A stretch of DNA of 64,000 nt, taken from contig OX377202.1 of assembly GCA_947396885.1 (NCBI GenBank), positions 73,938,643-74,002,642 on the forward strand, read 5' to 3'. The notes under the pieces are model-generated. The model was not told the DNA's origin, made no database searches, and saw only the letters and a list, made by a program, of their open reading frames with translations. Origin of the DNA: Heligmosomoides polygyrus polygyrus. Taxonomy: Eukaryota; Nematoda; Chromadorea; Rhabditida; Heligmosomidae. Positions 26,801 through 38,019 of the stretch are shown here, one piece after another; position 1 is the first letter of the stretch; each line of letters begins with the position of its first letter. Position numbers and translations under genes: made by a program.

Positions 26801-29800
26801 GCCAGAAAACTTCTCTATCATCAAAGCTGAGTTCGAATCGACGAGCAGGTAACTATTTCCACGCGAATATTCGAATTCGTTGCTGAGTTCTCTCCACCAA
26901 GGTTTGCTCAACTGCGTGCGGTAGATGTTGCCATCGACGGCAACCTTGCATTCATTCGATTTGTCGCCTTCACGGGCGACGCAATGGGCATGAACATGGT
27001 CTCCAAGTGAGTGGTTCACCTTCTGTTTCGTCGTGTTCTCCACTCAAAGCGAATGGTATTTAGGGGATGTTCCTTGGCAATGCGCCTGTTGAAGGAGAAG
27101 TTTCCCGCCATGCAGCTATTGGCACTCAGCGGAAACTACTGTGTGGACAAAAAAGCAGCGGCGATCAATTGGTTAGTTCTTTTCTTCTGGCGTCATCTCA
27201 ACGCTTAGTGATGGCCGAACAATAGAAATATTCTGCTGTTTCCAAAGTGGCTGATTATCGAATCGGGGTTTCACTTCATTTAACATTGAGATTTTTCAAC
27301 GTCTGAAAAGATATGGTGCAAAATTTGGAAGTAATGTTTCGCTCCAATTAAGAGCTAATTATCTTTCAAGAAATTCATGTACTTGCCTTCTTTTTTTCTA
27401 GCACGAATGCATGTTCCCCTCTCCTTTAGTTCAATGTTCAACACAGGCGTTAACCCTCGAGAGAAAGACTCGATGGAGGTGTCTTTAGTAAGCGCAGGTG
27501 CTGCAGTAGGTTTAGAAAGTTTCATGAAGAGAGTCGTAGTTTTGAAAAGATTGAGACGCTTTTTCAATCATCCTCATGAAGATGAGTGGTTATGGAATGC
27601 TAAGGACTTCACCCAGTCACTAGCTATTCGTTTGCATGTTTCTCATTTGAGAAAGATCATGTGTAGGATTGCTTGGGTATTATTGACGACTGGCTCCATT
27701 CAAGGATTCACGGTCGTGGCCGATCTGTTGTCTCCGACTGCACTTTGCCGGCAGACGTCGTCCTGTCCGTTTTCAAGACGACTCCGAAACAAATGGCCGA
27801 GGTTGCGAAGGTAGCTTTTCCTCCCTTCCAGTTTACGTGATTGAGCAGTATGTGATCTGTAGCATATTGCAGTCCAAGCTACAGCATGGTTCTGACAGAG
27901 CGGTGTGCATCGGCGGGAACAACGCGCACGCAGCAAACATTGTCGCCGCCGTCTTCCTCGCGACGGGACAAGTGAGTTTCAGACGGGAATTCATCGAAGC
28001 TTTGTTTTACACGGTAACTCAGCTGCTGTTGAGTGACTTCACACATCGAGTGAAGCTGCATACCGAAGCCAGCTGAATGTCGGAAGGATAAGCCTTACAC
28101 CTGCCTGTCGTTCCAGTTTGCGGCTCTTTGCGCTCTGAACAGTATTGTTCTGGGTCATCTGTGATCACTAGGAAAACGTTGGCGCATGCTGGGTATGCTT
28201 AACGTAATTCCATGTTGTTCGGACTCAGGGGATGCTAGTATTGAAGTCCTAGAAGTTGAGGCTTTTATGATGAGTTGGAAGCGGTACACAGCACGATTCT
28301 TCTCGCTGGTGATGATGCCTTCCTGCAGTGGTTCTATAAAGCGCTGTTTATCCTGTTTTTGGTTAGGCAAGTTCAACAGTGGCTTAATCTAGGATCCGGC
28401 GCAAGTTGTGTCGTCGTCGATGTGTTCGACACGCATGGAGGTAACCGACGATGGCGACCTATACGTCAGCTGCACAATGCCGTGTGTGGAAGTTGGCACC
28501 GTAGGTGGTGGAACGATTCTGAGACCGCAGAACGAGTGTCTTCAGGTGAGTGGACCAAGGAAATGCCTCAGCCCAACAGGAAGGCGTAGTAGAGTTCCCG
28601 CGTTGGCTGGCAGTGATTTCAGCTATCGGCATTTTAGATGTTGTCTTGTGCTGGGCCTTCGACAACAACGGCCGGCGCTCATGCTCGTCGTCTCGCTGAA
28701 GTGATCTGCTCGACGGTTCTGGCTGGAGAGTTATCGCTGATGGCTGCTTTGGTCACGGATCAGCTGGTCACTAGTCACATGAAACTGAACCGGTAAGTAC
28801 CGCTGCTAGCTATTGTTTTCGCAGTTAGAATGTATTCGTGTTACAAAGAGAGACGGCAAATGATGGAAGGTCTAGTTTTCCGGCAGCGCGACAGGAAGTA
28901 CACCCGCCCCTGCTGGGGGCGTGGCGTCAGCTGAGGACCGGAATCTTTTGTTTTGCGTGTCAAAGGTTTCGTAAGACAGCCGTTAGACTCTCGGTGAAGC
29001 CTTGGGGGTTGGGGTGGGTGAGCAAGGGGGATGAGAGGAAGGTCGCACATCCCCAGCAGGGGCGTGCGATCTTCCTTTCATCCCCCTTGCTCACCCACCC
29101 CAACCTCCTAGGGGAGAAGAGAAGCTAGAGTGGACTTATTCCATGGGTAAAAACCAATTCGTATTTTACCATTGCTTAACTTGTGCGATGTCTTCGAACT
29201 TCTATTGCCAGAAGGCGTTCTTAGCGAAGTGTCGATTGTTTTCCTAACACCTTCGCAACAGTATGGGGCAATGCTGTCCGACACTTATTTATCACATAGA
29301 CAGCTTGACGGGATGTTAGCCTGAAACGTAACAATTCCACCATTATTCATCGATTAAGAATGGGCAATGTTGTATTTTTGGTTTAGTTCTACCCATAAGA
29401 ACTTTCACTAAAAACAATTTCGGATGCGATGAGGACGCGAAGTGTTTGAAATATTTTGTGCTTGTCAGTTGTCTATTCTTCTGTGCCTAATGCCTCGTGC
29501 ATACTCCACGTCGCCGCGATGGGATCTCGACGATGAGCTTTGCAGAGCGACGCGAAAGAATTTGAACTTCTCAGTGCTCGTCGCATCGCTCATCGCTCTG
29601 CAAGGGAGCGCGACGGCGATCCTTCCAGGACCGACGCTAAACACTGCGCGCGACGCGAAAAAGTATGCAATGCCCGCGATGGACGCGGGAAGCCATCGCG
29701 CATGCCGACCACCACTGTTGCTGCGGCCACGGCGAGGTTTCCTTTGACTGTTCGACCGCGTGCGGCGGAATGGCCATGAACTGAGCGTCGCGATGGCATC

Positions 29801-31686
29801 GCGGCGATAGAAGTATGCACCCGGCCTAACAGGTTGTTGTCATAATACTGCTTCTTGCGGCGGTAATATAAGCAATATTGCAACAAAACGAGTAGACACA
29901 GAAGAGCGGACAGCTGATAAGAAAACGCTCTGGTTTCAAGAACGTGGAACTTGGAGGTTTTATGCTTTCTCTAAACCCGAACAAGCTACTTTTTGTGCGT
30001 TGTTTTTAGGGATTGCACCGGCGCTGTTCAACGCGCTGCTTCTTTAGAGCGAATGCCACGCCACTTAAGCGAAGGCTATAACAACGAATTGCTCATTATC
30101 CATTAGGGGTGCGTGGTAGCGCAGTCGGTAAAGGCACCGGCTGTCGCGCACACCCTGAATTGAGGTCCTTGGTTTGGGTCCTGTACCACGCAGGAGAAGT
30201 CCGCCAGAAGTGGAATGCGTGGCACCAAAAGCATCGATTAACTAGCGATTTTTTATACATTGTCCTTTACGCTATCCTTTGGCTTTGGCCTCTGCGTATG
30301 CTCCCTTCAAGCAGACATTTCGATTACCTTTTGTACGTAAAGTGTGAGGGATAAAGTACGGTGTTAGTTAATTCATCGTGAAAATCTTCAGGAATTCTGC
30401 CTTTGTGGGATGTCCTGCAGGTAATTAGAATATTTGGCCTTGCAAAAACTTGCGGTGGCCATTTGGTAGACAGGCCAGAGTTCTGTCCTCCTCAGACCTG
30501 TCTGGTACCAATTCACCGACGCAGGAGAATTGAAGGGATTGGTTGTCCTGGGCAACAGCCTAACAAACAGGCTTGATCCAAGCTATTCACGGCATATGGC
30601 GCCTACTACAACCGCGCTACTGCTCACCCTATTGTATTTGTGAACTATTCATTTATGAAATGCCGCTTAAAATCTGGTGCTTTAAGGTTAGCAGCAGTGC
30701 TGGTTAGCCGTGCGACTTCTCTATCATGAGATGAGCGAAACATATTGCGTTAGTCAGTCTTGGGATTTCGGCGATACTGTGGAGTTGTGAGCATTAAAAT
30801 ATCGATCACTTTGGAGCAAGTCAACCATTCGTGATACTTTTAATTCCACTATTCTCCCTTCGATCTCAGCATGCGATCAAAGACATGATTGCCTACCGTA
30901 TTCGGCTGTTGATTGTCTACCGTATTTGGTTTGATCGCTCACAGCATAATCCGTAACTCTCGCCTTAGGATCTTGTTTGTTTGCGGGATCTAATGTACCG
31001 CCCCAGTTCTGGTGACATGTTGAAGTGCCCGGTTTGGCGTGGAGTATGTAGATGTGCGTAAGGGGGTTCATGGGAAATCTAAGAAGACCCCGTAAGACTT
31101 ACTGGTAAAAATGCTTACCGTATTCCGTGCGGTTAAGGTTAGGTTGGGCAATCCTAACGTCGCTTCACGCAGCTTTGTTCTACCTAACTGGACTTGAACC
31201 CAGTCCTTTATATCACACTCTGTGTTTCTCGGTTTACGCTATAATTATTAAGTCAAAAATGTTCTGTGGGTGCAGACTCCGCGACTAATACTTCCGAGTT
31301 CCGTTTCTCTGCATATCAAACACCTTGTGTCCTTGTTGCGGAGTTTTTTTAAACAGTTATTCAGAGGTTTCGCATTTCTTGGGATATCTCTTACCGCTAC
31401 ATTGGTCCCAACGAAAGAGCTTAGATAGTATGAAAGCGGTTTCTTTTAATAGTGGTGAAGTGCTAGGTGGGATCCACAAATTATAGATTTGTTAGGCAGA
31501 AGTGAGCGCAGGGGATGCTCTTTCTGACGGATCCAGTGCTTCAGGTCACGTCTTCAACTCTACCCATCAGTGCCAAAAATGTCGTTGCCACCATCGGTCG
31601 AGCCTCCCATGTCACGGAAGATGGTAGAGAAGGAGCCGCGCGTGAGGAGAAGCACCATCAAGGTTGAGTGCTCCAACATCCTCTGA
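23430..31686 (+). CDS. HMG-CoA reductase (multi-exon gene)
   Basis: Catalyses reduction of HMG-CoA to mevalonate with NADPH, the committed step of isoprenoid synthesis. Proposed exons: ~23430-23685, 23740-23822, 25832-25948, 26004-26173, 26231-26389, 26630-26715, 26777-26848, 26902-27006, 27064-27171, 27705-27810, 27873-27971, 28393-28545, 28638-28792, 31545-31686. All junctions are GT-AG and all phases agree, giving about 600 residues without a stop. Class I catalytic residues are present: Glu in MATTEG (26342), Lys in CVDKK (27149), Asp in DPAQ (28393) and His in TSHM (28776). [13 protein letters not shown] and GTVGGGT are also kept. The first exon encodes a hydrophobic stretch ([16 protein letters not shown]), and no multi-span sterol-sensing domain is visible upstream. 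The 5' end is uncertain. Nematodes do not make sterols, so the product presumably feeds dolichol, ubiquinone and prenylation. Confidence 0.9.
29004..29108 (+). repeat. Long near-perfect hairpin in the last reductase intron
   Basis: The arm at 29004-29048 pairs with 29064-29108, for about 45 bp. The sense-strand mismatches are G-U wobbles (for example G29006 with T29106). A CCCC/GGGG step and an AGCA loop sit at the tip (29051-29062). No terminal target duplication is obvious. It could be a short palindromic transposon or a structured RNA precursor. Confidence 0.8.
29512..29682 (-). repeat. GC-rich dispersed repeat, inverted copy
   Basis: Reverse complement of 20237-20408, sharing for example GACGAGCACTGAGAAGTTCA-like sequence (here GAACTTCTCAGTGCTCGTCG). 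The open frames crossing it on both strands are probably side effects of its GC content. Confidence 0.65.
30110..30192 (+). repeat. tRNA-derived SINE head
   Basis: TGCGTGG at 30110-30116 pairs with CCACGCA at 30186-30192 like an acceptor stem. TAGCGCAGTCGG (A box) and GGTTTGGGTCC (B box) are at tRNA-like positions. The T and anticodon arms do not fold convincingly, so this is a SINE head or a tRNA pseudogene, not a working tRNA gene. Confidence 0.5.
31545..31686 (+). CDS. HMG-CoA reductase, distal terminal exon
   Basis: An acceptor GTGCTTCAG ends at 31544. The first base completes the arginine codon left open by the exon ending at 28792, giving [16 protein letters not shown] and a stop at 31684-31686. 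In the vertebrate enzyme the same position reads NRSK, and that serine is the AMP-activated kinase site, so the continuation fits the family. AATAAA at about 32054 could serve as the poly(A) signal. The intron would be 2752 bp. An alternative acceptor at 28824 would give a stop immediately after the arginine. The distal exon is preferred because of the NRS match, the open 46-codon frame and good codon usage. Confidence 0.7.
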
Positions 31687-32053
31687 TTGTGCCAACTCCT
31701 TGTTGGAGATCTTCATGCTAATATAGCGAATTGCATCGCCACTAAGTTGTGTTTTCTATTTGTTGTTGTTTAAATTCTAACCTGATGTAGGAATCCAAAG
31801 TCATGTGAATTCCGTCTGATTTTCGCCGTTGATTGAGCTGAACTTGTTCCCTTTCTTGTTGTAAATTTGATCAACTTATTGTGATACTTTACTTAGTGCA
31901 GCGTGATTTCTAGGATTTCATATCTATTGTTAAGTGTAGGCTAGGAGGCCGTTATTGTCATTCGCATTCTGCTAATGCTTCTATTCTAACAGGCTGGTAG
32001 TGAGTGGTGAGCTGTTTCACTGGACTCGTTGTGGGTCCTGCCGTTGCTCATTT

Positions 32054-32059
32054 AATAAA
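32054..32059 (+). terminator. Candidate poly(A) signal for HMG-CoA reductase
   Basis: AATAAA lies about 370 nt after the proposed stop at 31686. No nearer canonical signal was found. Confidence 0.35.
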
Positions 32060-33235
32060 CACTTGCGAACATGTCCTTAATTGCACAAACCCAGCAGAGC
32101 TCTCTTCAAGTGTAGCTTTTCAACTCCAGAAATAGTTTGTTGGATGCACCATGCATGAGAGGCGAGACTTAACGCGTATCAATCTCCTTACTTCGGGGGG
32201 CAGGTTCATCAACGACACCGCGCCACGGCTTCAGCGCGGATTCACCACAGAGCCCTCTACGCAAGTCTATGCAACCATATTTGCACCACAAAGCCTGAAT
32301 CGCTGTATCAGGGGTTTGCAGTAGTATTCACTGTTACTGGCCGGTAAGCGATTGATGAAACCGCAGTTCTCGTCCGGAGGACAACGAAATTAGGTCACAC
32401 AAGAGCTGTTTGGCCGCAGGAATTTGCGGCCTTTTTGGACAAAAAAGACGGATGCAAAAGGGGCATTTAAGCGAGCAACGTAGCCGAAAATCGGAATTTG
32501 AAGCGCAAAAATTGGGTTGATAGGAAATGGTAGAGAGAGAGTGAGTTAATGAGTGAGTGAAAGGCTTGTGATGGAAAGAGTTCTGCCGCGCACAATTTGT
32601 GTTGGCTAATGGCATATTAATGTTGTATAGAGATAGGAGTAATCGCGAGAACTGCCTCGGCTATGTCTGCCGCAATCATCATTACCCTGTGACCGCTTCT
32701 CTGCAGCTGCTGCGGACGGAGGGTGGATTTTGAAGCAGGGGCGCCGTCGTCACGGGCGACAACGAAGCAGTGTTTCTCACAACATTGAAAAATGGTGTCC
32801 GAAACTACTCTTGTCGCTCCTTTACTTGAACACGCCCTCAGGTCAGTCAGACGTATGCCTTGCAAGGCATTTTGTCTGCACCTTAGCAGTGCGTCTAGGA
32901 AAGCGTCTACATTTTGGGCGTCACCCCTTTATCTGCAATCATTGATATGTGGGACAGTGTGCATCGTACGGTTTGTTTGATGTGGATACCGTGACACCAT
33001 ATGGTGATGATAACCTCACCCCAAGGCTTAACGACATTTTGCGGAGTGGTGCAGGATAGCTCTCATGTTTAGATTTGCTGCTGGTGCTGCCTAACTACTT
33101 CGATCGCCAACAATATCTTACACAACATTCTGTCAGACTCGTGCTTTAAGGTCGCTTAAAAATGGGGAAATGCAGCCTACCAGCTACACTTCTCAGTTAG
33201 GAGGGAAGTTTCCCAGTCTGTTTTGGCGACATCGC

Positions 33236-33700
33236 AGAACCATGGGGGGGGGAGGCTGTGGCGTGCACCCGATATCCGGTTGCTGGATCGGATTTCTTGC
33301 TAGGCCTACTAAGCCTTCCATCCCTCCGGTGTTGGTGAGTTGCTACCAGACTTGCTTGGGAAGTATAAGACGCTGACTTGTTCTTCGGATGACCACCGTA
33401 ATTCACTGCATAGATCAAATGATGCGATAGATGCGCAGGTTCACAGATGGTGGGCCTTTCCTCAATATTCTCAATAGCTTTTTTAGTGCTTTCGCTGATG
33501 ATTGTAAGCTGAGTTCTGCGTTTTTCCTATTCATGGACTTTCCGGGCAATTTTTTCGTGGCCTGTTCTCGATCACTGGTGGCAGATCCCTATGGATGTAT
33601 TAATAATAAATAAATAAATACACATTAATCGCCTCCACGACATCTCGTATAAATGGAATACGTTGCGCATCTCGAAAGGGATTGAGCAGCGCTATTGCTT
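33236..33700 (+). repeat. SINE copy split by a ~200-bp insertion
   Basis: The SINE body runs from about 33258 (GCGTGCACCCGATATCCGG) to about 33425 and resumes near 33620 with CGCCTCCACGACATCTCG and AAGGGATTGAGCAGCGC, matching 49078-49375. The insert ends in AATAAATAAATA, a tail also seen near 46920 and 48940. Confidence 0.55.
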
Positions 33701-33713
33701 ATCGATCAAACGG

Positions 33714-33790
33714 CGCCGGTGGTGTAAAGGCGTAGAGCATTCCCGCCCGGTCAGAATGAGGTGCTCGTTCGCATCCGCCCAGTGCTAGAA
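33714..33790 (+). other. tRNA-Gly-like fragment
   Basis: GGCGCCGGTGGTGTAAAGGCG followed by ATTCCCGCC and TCGTTCGCATCCGCC resembles the A- and B-box regions of a tRNA with a GCC anticodon loop. The acceptor ends do not pair well, so it is probably a tRNA-derived repeat. Confidence 0.3.
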
Positions 33791-34306
33791 GTTTTGGTCG
33801 CAACAAAACATCGTTGTGACAGCTATTGCTTACCCTTTTTATCATTAGTCTAACTTTCCGATTCAGATCGATGTTTCATAGGAAGTATCTACGACGTGAG
33901 CGCAGTACCTAGAACACGAAAACACAGAACCTGGGCAGAAAGACTGTCTAGAATAATGCTGCCGTCATTGATTAATAGGACGGACTGAAATGCTCCACCG
34001 ACTTCGACGTTCAACTTCAAGTGACCATAAATCATCTGAAACCAATCCTTTTAATTAAGGTAGAGCCGCAACATTTCGTATAGCTCTGTCGAAAATCTCC
34101 GCTGGGAATTTCTTCTTAACTGTGAACAGTTGGCGAGTCGCACCTCCTGATTTGTCGGAATACTTTTTTTGACATTCCATTGTACGCTCTACAATTTCTC
34201 CTCTGTAGGCTACTAAGACACCGAGAAGATACACTAGAAGGCGATAATCTTGTAAATGTAGAAGAATAAAACACTATCTTCAAACTCAAATCCCACTGTC
34301 TTTATA

Positions 34307-35061
34307 TTAGGTCGTGATTATTGTGAGTAAAAAACCAAGCTTCTTTGTAGCGATCTTCGATATGGGCGGCTAGGGCGAACTGTGTTCAACATTTTTGTTT
34401 TCCTGCAAAAAAAAATATTTCCTACCTAAAAACATTCGTACGCGGGCGGAGGGTCTAATTTTTGAGCGAAAAAACTGAAGTGACTTCCTAAAATTGATCA
34501 TAACTCAGTAAGTTTTTCAAGTTTTGAAAATCCCGCTAGCTTTCCAGAAGGTAGATAGAATGCAATTTCTCACCATGTAAAAATCACTTTCCAAAAAGGG
34601 CTTTATGGCGGGTTCGATTTCTGGTTCATTTCACGAAAACACGTGCTGAAATTCGACCCTGGCCGCCGCACATGAAGACCCCTTTCTTGGGAACCGGTTC
34701 TTACACGGCTAGAAAGCACATTTGCTCTGTTTCCCGATGGCCGAACATTTTTGTGAAATCACCCCGATGACGACGATGAAGGACGACTTCATTTCACGAC
34801 TTCACAAAATTGATCATAACTCAGCAAATTTTTCGAAATTCAAAACTTCCTCTCGCTTAGATTAAAAGTTAGATCCTCCGCCCGCGTAATAAGGCCTCTT
34901 TTGAACTTCTAGAGGAAAAATTTCAACTGCATAGATGTCAGTTTTAGGTAGAAAATATTTTTTTCAGAAAAAACAAAAATTTTGAACACAATTCGTCCTA
35001 ATCATATCGAAGATCGCTGCAAAGAAGCTTGGTTTTTTACTGTACAATAATCACGACCTAA
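34307..35061. mobile_element. 755-bp TA-flanked palindromic element (mariner-type MITE)
   Basis: The ends read TTAGGTCGTGATTATTGT inwards from both sides and are flanked by TA at 34305-34306 and 35062-35063. The terminal repeats are long (about 150 bp, including AAAAAACCAAGCTTCTTTG) and a second inverted pair, CGCGGGCGGAGG and CCTCCGCCCGCG, lies further in. A direct repeat, AAAATTGATCATAACTCAG, occurs at about 34491 and 34806. No transposase is encoded, so it is non-autonomous. Confidence 0.8.
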
Positions 35062-35063
35062 TA

Positions 35064-36180
35064 TTTTATACGGTGCAGTTTCACTCTCGGATGTTCTTTC
35101 CTTCAGAAGGTAGAAATTTTTTCCGCGAGAAGTCTACCTTTCAGTTGTGATCGATGATATCAGAGAACGAGGTAGACGAAAGTAAACTGCCATAACTCGA
35201 AGATTTTTGGGGCCTCTGAAAATTGCACAAAACCTTAATAAATGTGGATTCTATGCTTTAAAAAACAGGTTCTAAAAAAACGAAAAACAGCGTCTATGTA
35301 GTCAGGGGGCAGCCGATATTTCTTCAGATGCAAAATCATGTAGAAAATCGATTGAGAAAAAAACTTTTATCACAATGTGAGAAATGGGCTTAAAGTTTGC
35401 AGAGAGTACAATTTCACTTTCTGACGCTGCTCCCTACAAAAGAGAGAAGAATATTTTCGTAGCAAGTCCATCTTTCGTTACCATTCCATCATCGACTCGA
35501 GGAGCACTTCGAAAATCTTGCAGGGAAAGCACTTAGGTTGTCGGAAATAATTTACACTTGAAATTTTATGCAATACGATTTTTGACGTAGATGTCGCAGC
35601 CTTCAAGTAAAAAAATGTTCTGACCATGACGTCATGGAAAGTATAAAAAGTTGAAGACCTCTTATTGACTCTAAGTATGCGGACAGAAAATCTTTATTTT
35701 TTACTGTTCAACAATCAGCATTTAAAAATTTAATTCCCGAACCTCATGCTTAACCCTGGGTTGGATGATCAGTGCCTTAAATAGCAACTCCTCTAGGCGA
35801 AAATTTTTAAAGACAAATGATTTGAGCCTGCCCTCAGCGCGCAGGTTGATGGCAAACTCCGCCTACTATCCAACTGTCGTCGTCCCTAGTTCTGCGCATT
35901 AGGGTCGTATTAGGGTTGAGATACTTGCATTTTTCGCTTCCCAGAGAGAATAGATTCTGCACATATACATGCAATACTTGGGCCGTTCCGACCTACCTTT
36001 GAGGTGGCCTCTGGTTAGTCAATCCCCTACAGAAAACATTTGGGCTCCAAATCTTTTAGGCCTCTAGAAATAGCAAGGTTATCCTTCTTTACAACAACAT
36101 CATACATATACACAGGGAACATGTTAGCGGCCTGAGATCCATAGGAAAGGGGGCTGGAGAAATTCAGTGAAGCGTTTGGC
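35064..36180. other. Spacer, AT-rich
   Basis: No coding signature. CTTCAGAAGGTAGAAATTTTTTC near 35103 and similar phrases suggest remnants related to the neighbouring palindromic element. Confidence 0.35.
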
Positions 36181-36691
36181 GGTGAATGAAGTGCAATAGT
36201 TTTGGGGTAGTTTTGGGGGTCAAATTACCGGGAAGTAAACGATCTCTCATACCCCCATTGCGCCTACATTGTTGGATTGCAAGATCGAAGTCGGAAAACG
36301 TTGTATACATATACAGCCATGAAGATCTTCCATTTTCTCCTAGTAGTCGTCTTCTAGTAAATGATTATAATTTCTTAAAGAAATTGTGTGAGCTGGACGT
36401 CAAAATCTGAATAGTTGACGACCGACATGAATGATACCGTTGCATCCAATGGCATTGCACTTTCGCTAGCAATGAAATTCATGTACCGTTGGCCTGCAAC
36501 TGTTTCTGATTGTAGCCTGACATTCAGAGTTGATTAAGCCGTGAGTGCAACCGGCCCAAACAGCATTTGACGTCTAGCGCAGCTTGCGAGAAAGAGATTC
36601 CAGATCGGTTCAAATCGAGGAGTATCAGAAATCTCATCTGAATTGGAGCGATAACAGATTTCATCGACAGCAATCATATTCGAAATGGGCC

Positions 36692-37400
36692 TCAAGCACC
36701 AGAAGTGTACTGCAAAAAGCTTTTCTCTCCTTTGAGTGCCCTGGTAGCAGCGGCTACCCACTGATCACGTAAGATACCCTTCGACCCTTTCACTTCTACC
36801 ACCAGTTCCGCTGGCGACATCAGTTCTGGAGACGCGGAGATGTGCGGACGGCGACCACTTGTCGACTCCCTGTCCATTTCTTCACCGCCATTCTCGTTTA
36901 GTGTTCACCTGCTTCTTTTGAACGCTGTGGTTTTTCCACGACCTCTTCGTGTTCAGCATTCCAAAGGCCATTCGAATTGATCGTTTCCCAGTCTAATTTC
37001 TCTCCGTTCTTTGGCATGCCAGCGATATTCCATTTCCTCTTTCACCCTTGGTTTTTCTGCATCTTTAGAGACTGGTCTGTTTCCTCTCAATTCCGTCTTT
37101 CAACTCCAATACGTCGGCTTTGATCGTCCGCATTTTTTTCAATCGTGCGAGAATTCTCGGAAACCCGCTTAAGATTGATTGCTCCCGTTGGACAAGCAAA
37201 TGTCCAAGTGTCTCGCGGCCACTTCTTTCCAAAGAAGCGGAAAGACAGTTCCGCTGAACGGCTCGAGCACGTTTCGCCGCTCATACTTGACATCCGTTGA
37301 GAGGGCCAAGCTTTCCACATCACCAAAGGTTTTTCTGCATTCAATTCAGGCTGCTTATACTTGCTTGCTCCACAGTTCGCTTGATTAGCAAACCGCCCCA
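36692..37400 (-). other. Unrecognised coding-like fragments
   Basis: Two minus-strand frames, 37401-37087 and 36877-36692, have protein-like composition (for example SGETCSSRSAELSFRFFGK and MSPAELVVEVKGSKGILRD). The sequence between them is broken by stops. They may be parts of a degraded retroelement or a divergent gene; no family was recognised. Confidence 0.25.
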
Positions 37401-38019
37401 AACTTATGAATCGCTATGCTGGAAACCGGCAATCGTAATACGCTTTCTGAGCAAGGAAATGGGCCATGGCGTGGCTCATGCATTAAATCTTCCATGCTCC
37501 TTTTTTGAAATAGAACCCATCTTTTTCTCGGCCGCTATTACTATTTTCACTCAAAGTTTTCGTTTCCACTTTGAAGGGTATGCTTTAGGTCCTTCCCATA
37601 CATACCAACCTTCTGTAACTATGTTTCATTTCTTTAGAACTTTTGACCTTGACCATTTCTCAAAAAAACTGTATAGGTTGAGAAAACCTGGTCTCTTGTC
37701 ATACCAATGATATTACAACTGATTCAACGACGGTTATTATTCACCTGAGCGTTGTAAGGCGAAAGAGTGGTGTATTTTCTTAAACACAGACGTGCGCTGG
37801 AAAGGTGGAATTTTTGGAAAGCAACAACTAAAGGAACAAAAGCCTTAAATTATGTGCACGACACGAATATTGGTCACGAAATGCCCATTGGCTTAGGAAC
37901 GGTGAATTTCGCAATTTTTGAAGTTTTTTTCTGATGTGTACCAAAAAGAGAACGGCCGTGTTCTGCCAAGAAGGCAATGAAGCGAATGCTCGATGATTTT
38001 GAGGAAATCGCAACTGTAG

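Noticed and set aside
28825..28828. The nearest stop as the normal end of HMG-CoA reductase
   Set aside because: It would need an exon contributing a single base before the stop and would drop the conserved serine after NR. The in-phase exon at 31545 fits better. It is kept as a possible alternative.
28838..29128. A 96-codon plus-strand frame after the reductase
   Set aside because: It runs through both arms of the hairpin at 29004-29108, and its minus-strand mirror is also open. No protein-like conservation is evident.
33714..33790. A functional tRNA-Gly gene
   Set aside because: A- and B-box-like words are present, but acceptor and T arms do not pair properly.
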